A DNA stretch of 16,706 bases from CAZLLV01 sp964560325 (GTDB taxonomy: Bacteria > Acidobacteriota > Thermoanaerobaculia > Multivoradales > DATKCC01), in NCBI GenBank assembly GCA_964560325.1, contig CAZLLV010000545.1, forward strand, positions 1-16,706. Reading direction: 5' to 3'. The notes beneath the pieces are model-generated. The model was not told the origin of the DNA. It did not search any database and saw only the letters and a program-made list of their open reading frames with translations. The translations under genes and the position numbers were made by a program. The stretch's first letter is position 1, and each line of letters opens with the position of its first letter. This document shows positions 11,526-16,706 of the stretch, in pieces.

Positions 11526-12818
11526 TCACTCCGGCTCCGGCGCCGAGACCACGCGCGCTTCCTCCACGCCCCTGCCCCGCACCGCCGTGACCTCGAGGAC
11601 CACGTCCTCGTGCTCCACCCGGTCGCCGATCACGGGGGGCCGGCCGAGCTTCGCGAGGACCAGGCCGCTGACGGAGTCGATCTCCTCGTGCTCGAGCACG
11701 AGGCCGAGGGCTTCGCCGAGCTCGTCCAGCCGCACCGTCCCCGCCACCGAGAGCCGTCCCTCGTCGTCCCTGCGGATGGAGGGCGTCTCGCCCGGATCCG
11801 CGATGTCTCCCACCACCTCTTCGAAGAGATCCTCGAGCGTCAGGACGCCGGCGGTCCCGCCGTGCTCGTCGAGCACGATCGCCATCTGCGACCGCGTCCG
11901 GCGCAGGAGAGCCAAGACCCGCTCCAAAGGCTCGGTGGCGGGGACGAACGGCAGGTCGCGGATCATCGACCGGTCCAGGACGCCTCCGTCCCGGAACCCG
12001 GTGAGGAGATCCTTGACGTGCACCACGCCCACGATCGCGTCGAGGTCGCCGTCGTGGACCGGAAAACGGGTGTGAGGGTCGGTGCCGAGCACCCGCGCCA
12101 CCTCGTCCCGTCCGGAGCCGAGCGCCAGCGCGACGATCCGTGTCCGGGGCACCATCGCCTCGCCCGCCGTCAGCTCGCCGAACTCCAACAGCTCCTGGAC
12201 GACGCGCGCCGGCTCGCGCTCGAGCATGCCGCCCGCCCGGCTCTCCGCCACGATGAAGCTCAGCTCGTCGACCGTGCGGTAGCGCTCCTCGCTCATCTTC
12301 CGCTCGATGCCCATCAGCCGGAGGACGCCGTTGCCGATTCCGTTGAGACCGACGACGAGGGGGTAGAGGGCGAGCTCGATCGCCCGCATGGGCAACGCCA
12401 CCGCCGCCGCGACCCGCGACGGCGCCTGGAGGGCCAGCGACTTCGGCACCATCTCGCCGAAGACCACGTGGAGGTAGGTCAGCGCGGCGACGGCGAGGAC
12501 GCTCGCCAGCGCGTGCGCGCTGATCCAGGTGGCGTCGCCCAGCCACTCCAGCCGGTGGGCCAGCCACTCGGCGAGCAGATGCTCGCCGTACCTGCCGCGC
12601 GCGCGGCTCGCCGAGGTGATTCCGAGCTGCGCGGTGGCGATGTAGCGATCCTGCTCGCGGGGGTCGCGCAACACGCGCAGCACCAGCCGGGCCAGGCGGC
12701 TTCCCCGCCGGGCCGCGCGCTCGACCCGTGCCGCCGAGGAGCCGACGATGGCGAACTCGGCCGCCACGAAGAGGCCGTTGAGGGCGATGAGCGCCGCCAC
12801 GATGAGCGCCGGGATCAC
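11526..12818 (-). CDS. CNNM-CBS-CorC_HlyC protein, second copy (cation efflux/regulation)
   Basis: A 430-residue membrane protein. An N-terminal CNNM/DUF21 domain (about 1-180) contains ALNGLFVAAEFAIVG and FGEMVPKSLALQ. A CBS pair follows (about 210-335), with MVPRTRIVAL, TRFPVHDGDLDAIVGVVHVKD and VLDEHGGTAGVLTLEDLFEEVVGDI. A C-terminal CorC_HlyC domain (about 340-420) contains EEIDSVSGLVLAKLGRPP. This family is linked to Mg2+/Co2+ efflux. The GTG start shares GTGA with the upstream stop and has AGGAGG seven bases upstream. One oddity is SRARGRYGE (71-79), where the paralogue has SLVLGAYGQ: two hydrophobic positions in a membrane helix are Arg72 and Arg74. Confidence 0.9.
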   Translation of the reverse strand: MIPALIVAALIALNGLFVAAEFAIVGSSAARVERAARRGSRLARLVLRVLRDPREQDRYIATAQLGITSASRARGRYGEHLLAEWLAHRLEWLGDATWISAHALASVLAVAALTYLHVVFGEMVPKSLALQAPSRVAAAVALPMRAIELALYPLVVGLNGIGNGVLRLMGIERKMSEERYRTVDELSFIVAESRAGGMLEREPARVVQELLEFGELTAGEAMVPRTRIVALALGSGRDEVARVLGTDPHTRFPVHDGDLDAIVGVVHVKDLLTGFRDGGVLDRSMIRDLPFVPATEPLERVLALLRRTRSQMAIVLDEHGGTAGVLTLEDLFEEVVGDIADPGETPSIRRDDEGRLSVAGTVRLDELGEALGLVLEHEEIDSVSGLVLAKLGRPPVIGDRVEHEDVVLEVTAVRGRGVEEARVVSAPEPE

Positions 12819-14143
12819 TTCGACCCCTCCTGTGGCTCCGCCCGCGCCGGCGTCACGACGATCGAGCGGACGGCGCGCCGTTCGACCCGCTCCACCACGA
12901 CCTCGGCGCCCTCGATCTCCAGCGAGTCTCCCGGGTCGGGGACCCGGCCGAGACGTTCCATGACCAGCCCGCCCGCCGTGTCCGAATCGCCCTCCCAGAC
13001 CCCGCCGACCCACGGCGGGACCTCGTAGAGGGCCATGTCCCCCGGCAGCCGCACCCGGCCGTCCGGCAGGCGCTCCGGCGCGCCCCCCTCGTGCTTGAAC
13101 TCGTCGGCCACGTCGCCGAGGAGCTCGCTCAGGATGTCCTCGGTGGTCAGGATGCCCGCCGTCCCGCCGTACTCGTCCACCACGACGGCCATCACGCCGC
13201 TCTTCTCGCGCATCAGCGCCAGGACGCGGTCGGCGCTCATGCGCTCGTGGACGGTGAGGATCGGATGCGTCAGCCGCGCGAGCGTCCTGCCGTCGCCGCC
13301 GTCGTCACCCGCCAGGAAGGCGGCGGCCAGATCCTTCGCGTGGACGATGCCGACGATCCGGTCGAGCGCCTCCCGGTACACCGGCAGCCGGGTGTACGCC
13401 GAGGACGCCGCGACGTCGATCGCCGCCTCGATCCCCTCGCGCTCGTCCACGGCCACGATGCTCGTCCGCGGGACCATCAGTTGCTTCGCGGTCCGCTGGG
13501 TGAGCCCGAGGGCGTGCCCGAGGCGGCGCTCCTCCTCCGAATCGAGGTGACCCCCTTCCCGGCTCTCGGCCACGAGGAAGCGAATCTCCTCCGAGGAGTG
13601 CAGATGGCGGTGGGCCTTCGGCTCGACCCGCAGGAGGCGCAGGACGAACCAGCCGCTGCCGTTGAGCACCGCGATGAACCACGAGAGCAGCCGCTCCGAG
13701 AACCGCATCGGGGCGAGGGTCAGGAGGGCGACCCGGGTGGGGTACTGGAGGGCGAGCGACTTCGGCACCAGCTCGCCGAGGACCATCTGCAGGACCGTCA
13801 GGCCGACGAGCACGACGGCCGCGGAGGCGGAGTGGGCGCCGGCCGTCTGGAACCCTCCCCAGCCCTCGAAGAGCGGCATCAGAGAGGCGCCCAGCCTCGC
13901 CTGCCCGTAGGCGCCCAGCACGAGGCTGGAGATCGTGATCCCGACCTGGCAGGCGGCGATGTAGCGATCGAGCCGGGGCGCCTCTTCCAGGGTCGGCAGC
14001 AGCTTCCGGGCGCGGCGGTCGCCCCCCTCCGCCATCTGCCGGATGCGGCTGCGCCGGACGCTGACGGCCGCGAACTCCGCGGCGACGAACAGGCCGTTGC
14101 AGGCGATGAGGAAGGCGATGACTCCCCAGGTGAGAAAGGTCAC
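12815..14143 (-). CDS. CNNM-CBS-CorC_HlyC protein, first copy (cation efflux/regulation)
   Basis: A 442-residue paralogue of the next gene, with the same order: CNNM domain (about 1-190, with NGLFVAAEFAAVSVRR, QVGITISSLVLGAYGQ and LGELVPKSLALQYPTR), CBS pair (about 215-345, with MVPRTSIVAV, YTRLPVYREALDRIVGIVHAKD and VVDEYGGTAGILTTEDILSELLGDV) and CorC_HlyC domain (about 360-430). All hallmark segments are regular. The GTG start lies in GTGA shared with the stop of the 72-residue upstream gene, so translation is probably coupled; TACAAT six bases before the start could instead mark an internal promoter. Two tandem, divergent copies may act as a heteromer. The transported or sensed ion (Mg2+, Co2+ or other) is not determinable here. 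Confidence 0.92.
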   Translation of the reverse strand: MTFLTWGVIAFLIACNGLFVAAEFAAVSVRRSRIRQMAEGGDRRARKLLPTLEEAPRLDRYIAACQVGITISSLVLGAYGQARLGASLMPLFEGWGGFQTAGAHSASAAVVLVGLTVLQMVLGELVPKSLALQYPTRVALLTLAPMRFSERLLSWFIAVLNGSGWFVLRLLRVEPKAHRHLHSSEEIRFLVAESREGGHLDSEEERRLGHALGLTQRTAKQLMVPRTSIVAVDEREGIEAAIDVAASSAYTRLPVYREALDRIVGIVHAKDLAAAFLAGDDGGDGRTLARLTHPILTVHERMSADRVLALMREKSGVMAVVVDEYGGTAGILTTEDILSELLGDVADEFKHEGGAPERLPDGRVRLPGDMALYEVPPWVGGVWEGDSDTAGGLVMERLGRVPDPGDSLEIEGAEVVVERVERRAVRSIVVTPARAEPQEGSK

Positions 14144-14358
14144 GACCCGATTGTAGACCGCCCTTCACCGGAGGCGCCTGCGTCGTCCCGGCGGCCCTCC
14201 ATGCGCTCCTCGAGCCGCCCGAGGCGCGCCTCGATGTCGAGCAGCTTCTTCAGGATCAGGACGTGCGTCTTGGTCGCGTCGATGCCGACCGGCGAGTCGT
14301 CGCTCGCGATCCAGCGCCGCAGCTCTTCGTACTCGTTCGGGGGAACGTCGAGGTTCAT
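14140..14358 (-). CDS. 72-residue protein of unknown function leading the CorC operon
   Basis: A small protein beginning MNLDVPPNEYEELRRWIASD. A helix at about 27-55 (THVLILKKLLDIEARLGRLEERM) has a heptad-like pattern of a short coiled coil, and a polar, disordered-looking tail follows. There is no signal or membrane segment. I do not recognise a family. The ATG at 14358 is preferred over the GTG just before it, since AGGAGG lies at the normal six-base distance. Its stop overlaps the first CorC gene by 4 nt (GTGA), which supports it as a real, co-translated gene and hints at a role with the membrane pair. Confidence 0.65.
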   Translation of the reverse strand: MNLDVPPNEYEELRRWIASDDSPVGIDATKTHVLILKKLLDIEARLGRLEERMEGRRDDAGASGEGRSTIGS

Positions 14359-14421
14359 CACGGGCCTCCTGGCGGCCCATTCTACGGCTCGAAGCCGCCC
14401 CCGGCAGGTCCTACCGGCTTT

Positions 14422-16044
14422 TCAGTCCGCGCGCCGCATCGCGGCCGCGATGTCGGGGCGACCTTCCGCATTCGGGAGGAATCGCGGCTCGACCCGGCGC
14501 TCTGTCCTTTGCTCGTACGCATGGCCGAGCGCGAGGATCGCGGCGTCCCGGTCCCTGCCGCCCAGAAAGGAGAGGCCCGCCGGCAGGCCGTCGACATGCC
14601 CCATGGGTACGCTGAGGTGGGGATATCCGGCGATGGCGGCCATCCAACCGGCGCCGGCCCAGTCGGGCCACACGTCTCCGTTGATCGCGTCGATCGGGGG
14701 CGCGAGGGGTCCCGAAGGCGAGACGAGAGCGTCGAGCTCGTGCTTCGCGAGCAGAGCATCGATTCCGTCCTCCCGTGTCGCCTTCTGGATCACGGCACGA
14801 GCCTGGCGGTACGACGCGCTGTCGAGGCCGCCCCGCTCGTTCGAGGACTCGAAGAGGTCTTGGCCGAACAGGGCGAGCTCCCGGTCGGGGTGCGCTTCGT
14901 TGAAGGCGATGATGGCGGCGAGATCGCGGGTTTCGACGGCGGACGCCGCGTCCGCGAGATACCGATTCAGCGTCGCCTTGAACTCGACCTCGAGGACTTC
15001 CGTCGCCTTCGGCCAGAAGCCCTCGGGTGTCTCGTGCTTCTCGATCTCCACGAGCGTCGCCCCCGCCGCCTCCAGGTCCGCGAGCGCCCGATCGAAAAGC
15101 GCGATGATCTCCGGGTTCGAGCCCTGATCGAACCGGGCCACGCCGATCCTCGCGCCCGCGAGAGCCTCCGGATCGAGGGCCGCCACGTAGTCGGTCCGGG
15201 AGGGTCCCGTGGCCATTGCCGCGAGTAGCATCGCCGCTCCCTCGACCGTGCGGGTCATCGGGCCCGCCGTGTCTTGGGAGGAGGAGATCGGCACGATGTG
15301 GCGCTGCGACACGAGGCCCACCGTGGGCTTGAACCCGACAATCCCGTTCACCGCGGCGGGGCAGACGATGGAACCGTTGGTCTCGGTGCCCACGGCGGCC
15401 GCGGCGAGGGCCGCCGCGACCGCGGCACCGGACCCCGAGCTCGATCCGCACGGAGACCGATCGAGCATGTGTGGGTTTCGCACCTGGCCGCCGAGGGCCG
15501 ACCAGCCGCTGATCGAGCGCTCCGAGCGGAAGTTCGCCCACTGGCTGAGGTTCGCCTTTCCGAGGATCACCGCTCCCTGGGCTCGGAGGCCGGCGACCAG
15601 GGGCGCGTCCCGCTCCGTGACGTTCCGCATCAGGGCCAGCGCGCCGGCCGTGGTCGGCATCGGATCCGCGGATTCGATGTTGTCCTTCAACAGCACCGGA
15701 ATCCCGTCCAGCGGACCCGCAGTCTCGCCCGCCCTCCGCCGGGCGTCCGAGGCCCGGGCGGCCTCCAAGGCCTCCGGGTTCACCGCGAGCACGCTCTGGA
15801 GGGTCGGGCCGCTCCGGTCGATCGTCGCGATGCGTTCGAGATACCCGCGGACCAGCGCTTCGGACGTCGTCTCGCCAGCGGCGAGGGCGGCCGAGATCTC
15901 GGGCAGACTCAGTCCGAGATAGCCCTCCGGGACATGGCTCGATCGCGCCGCGTCCGGAACGCCGGGCGGGGCCTCGCCGTGCCCCGCGAAGGTCCAGAGG
16001 GCGAGAAGGACGAGAGACAGGGAGACGCGGGCCAGGATCTTCAT
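14422..16044 (-). CDS. secreted amidase-signature family hydrolase
   Basis: A 540-residue protein. An N-terminal signal peptide (KILARVSLSLVLLALWTFAG) precedes an amidase-signature domain. The catalytic Lys120 lies in PVLLKDNI. The Gly/Ser-rich loop SPCGSSSGSGAAVAAAL (197-213) holds the cis-Ser near 202, and the nucleophile Ser225 lies in TETNGSIVCPA. GFKPTVGLVSQ and GPMTRTVEGAAMLL are further family blocks. Such enzymes hydrolyse amides; close periplasmic relatives act on peptide or aryl amides. The substrate is unknown, and it is not the GatA subunit, given the export signal and the absence of gatB/gatC. GAGGAG lies seven bases before the ATG. The gene is 143 nt downstream of the tRNA on the same strand. 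Confidence 0.92.
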   Translation of the reverse strand: MKILARVSLSLVLLALWTFAGHGEAPPGVPDAARSSHVPEGYLGLSLPEISAALAAGETTSEALVRGYLERIATIDRSGPTLQSVLAVNPEALEAARASDARRRAGETAGPLDGIPVLLKDNIESADPMPTTAGALALMRNVTERDAPLVAGLRAQGAVILGKANLSQWANFRSERSISGWSALGGQVRNPHMLDRSPCGSSSGSGAAVAAALAAAAVGTETNGSIVCPAAVNGIVGFKPTVGLVSQRHIVPISSSQDTAGPMTRTVEGAAMLLAAMATGPSRTDYVAALDPEALAGARIGVARFDQGSNPEIIALFDRALADLEAAGATLVEIEKHETPEGFWPKATEVLEVEFKATLNRYLADAASAVETRDLAAIIAFNEAHPDRELALFGQDLFESSNERGGLDSASYRQARAVIQKATREDGIDALLAKHELDALVSPSGPLAPPIDAINGDVWPDWAGAGWMAAIAGYPHLSVPMGHVDGLPAGLSFLGGRDRDAAILALGHAYEQRTERRVEPRFLPNAEGRPDIAAAMRRAD

Positions 16045-16187
16045 CGTGGGCTCCTCGAAAACGGGTGGGCGAGGCGGTGCGTGTGATCTCGGAGGGACTG
16101 CGGCAGGAGGTCGAGCCTCGGAACCCCGCACTACGGAGGGTGCTCGCCGAGGTCTGACCGGAGAGAGGCGGCGAGGAAGGGTGGTAT

Positions 16188-16263
16188 TGGTGGAGCAGAT
16201 GGGATTCGAACCCACGACCCCCACGTTGCGAACGTGGTGCTCTCCCAGCTGAGCTACTGCCCC
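16188..16263 (-). tRNA. tRNA-Ala (anticodon CGC)
   Basis: A complete 76-nt tRNA with encoded CCA (16190-16188). The acceptor stem GGGGCAG/CTGCTCC contains the G3-U70 wobble that identifies alanine tRNAs. The D arm has AGCTCAGCTGGGAGAGC, the anticodon loop is TTCGCAA between CCACG and CGTGG (anticodon CGC, reading GCG), and the T arm has GTTCGAATCC. GCG is a frequent Ala codon in this GC-rich genome. Confidence 0.98.
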
Positions 16264-16279
16264 ACCGGGCAGGGGCGGG

Positions 16280-16308
16280 ATTATACGGGCCGGGCAGTCG
16301 TCTTGCAA
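16280..16308 (-). promoter_or_regulatory. consensus sigma-70 promoter of tRNA-Ala
   Basis: On the minus strand, TTGCAA (16308-16303) and a perfect TATAAT (16285-16280) are separated by exactly 17 nt. The start would fall near 16273, about 10 nt before the tRNA. The region after the -10 is GC-rich (CCCGCCCC), a feature linked to growth-rate and ppGpp control of stable RNA promoters. Confidence 0.92.
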
Positions 16309-16321
16309 TGCGGCGGCGGCG

Positions 16322-16706
16322 ATGACCGACGCTTCCGACTCCCCCCGCCGCATCCGCTTCGCCCTGCGCTCCGGCGTGGCCGCGGTGCGCCGCCATCCGA
16401 TCCTGCTCGCGACGCCGATCGTCCTCCTTCCGTTCCTCGTCGGCCTCGCCCTCTCCGCCTGGTGGACCTGCGGCTACGCCGGCTGCCCGGACCCGGAATC
16501 GCTCTCCGTCTACCAGCCCGACGGGGCCTCGCTGCTGCTCGACCGGGACGGCGAGCCGCTCGCCGAGCTCGCTCCGCTGCCGAGCGAGGTGATCGACCTC
16601 GACGACGTGCCGGCGCTCGTGCGGGAGGCGTTCCTGGCGGTCGAGGACCGGCGCTTCCGGGAGCACGACGGGGTCGATTGGCTGAGGCTCGGCGGCGCCG
16701 CGATCG
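16322..16706 (+). CDS. class A penicillin-binding protein (PBP1A-like), 5' part only
   Basis: The first 128 codons of a frame that runs off the right edge. A basic cytoplasmic segment (1-25) and a membrane anchor (about 26-47) are followed by a CGYAGC cysteine pair, YQPDGASLLLDRDGEPLAEL and the start of the GT51 transglycosylase domain: AFLAVEDRRFREHDGVDW (103-120) with the catalytic Glu108. Class A PBPs polymerise and cross-link peptidoglycan in the periplasm. The transpeptidase half lies outside. The ATG at 16322 lacks a clear Shine-Dalgarno. It is divergent from the tRNA and its 5' region overlaps the tRNA promoter. Confidence 0.9.
   Translation, partial: MTDASDSPRRIRFALRSGVAAVRRHPILLATPIVLLPFLVGLALSAWWTCGYAGCPDPESLSVYQPDGASLLLDRDGEPLAELAPLPSEVIDLDDVPALVREAFLAVEDRRFREHDGVDWLRLGGAAI

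Noticed and set aside
14392..14419. Hairpin AAGCCG...CGGCTTTT downstream of the amidase
   Set aside because: The T tract is on the plus strand, where no gene ends here. On the minus strand, where the amidase ends, there is no U tract, so I do not call a terminator.
13091..15127. 678-codon open frame on the plus strand
   Set aside because: It lies opposite the first CorC gene, the 72-residue gene and the amidase. No domain and no conserved motif; it is a shadow of GC-rich codons.
14411..16666. 751-codon open frame on the minus strand
   Set aside because: It passes through the tRNA and covers the amidase in a different frame from the one with the catalytic motifs.

Overview
This 16.7 kb window is GC-rich bacterial chromosome (about 70% G+C by eye) with dense coding on both strands, many short gene overlaps and frequent GTG or TTG starts. 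I infer a Gram-negative-type envelope from a lipobox lipoprotein, peptidoglycan recycling enzymes and a class A penicillin-binding protein. Tandem Ku genes, a bacterial TLC-domain protein, an ECF sigma/anti-sigma pair and the composition would suit Acidobacteriota or a neighbouring phylum, but no rRNA marker is present, so this placement is weak.

Layout. (1) 1-2709: amino-sugar recycling. On the minus strand, a BadF/BadG-type sugar kinase overlaps a YdjC/ChbG-type deacetylase that runs off the left edge. MurQ is divergent on the plus strand. Together they could phosphorylate MurNAc/GlcNAc, cleave the lactyl ether of MurNAc-6-phosphate and deacetylate GlcNAc oligomers. (2) 2815-4992: an ECF sigma factor with a TTG start, a membrane anti-sigma factor with two zinc-finger repeats, and a TM2/LiaF-like membrane protein, ending at a shared hairpin terminator. 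(3) 5057-5812: a TLC-domain membrane protein on the minus strand. (4) 5876-7902: a tight operon of an 81-residue four-CxxC zinc protein and two different Ku proteins (NHEJ). No ligase D lies in the window. (5) 8124-8391: a cold-shock protein with a 221-nt leader region and a very strong terminator. (6) 8429-11499: an accessory-looking stretch on the minus strand, with a ParE/RHH toxin-antitoxin pair, a GH113-like lipoprotein glycosidase, a MntA-HepT toxin-antitoxin pair and the N-terminal half of a Na+/Ca2+ antiporter. (7) 11526-14358: two overlapping CNNM-CBS-CorC membrane proteins led by a 72-residue protein of unknown function. (8) 14422-16706: a secreted amidase, tRNA-Ala(CGC) with a consensus promoter, and the start of a class A PBP on the plus strand, cut by the right edge.

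No insertion sequence, CRISPR array, rRNA or long repeat was seen. No gap between genes exceeds 300 bases; the largest is 221 nt, before the cold-shock gene. The best candidate for something undescribed is the zinc-knuckle plus twin-Ku operon. The next best are the anti-sigma factor with two exactly matched zinc fingers, the toxin-antitoxin island beside a halved antiporter, and a recurrent TANNNT box 6-8 nt before start codons that lack a Shine-Dalgarno (SD) sequence.
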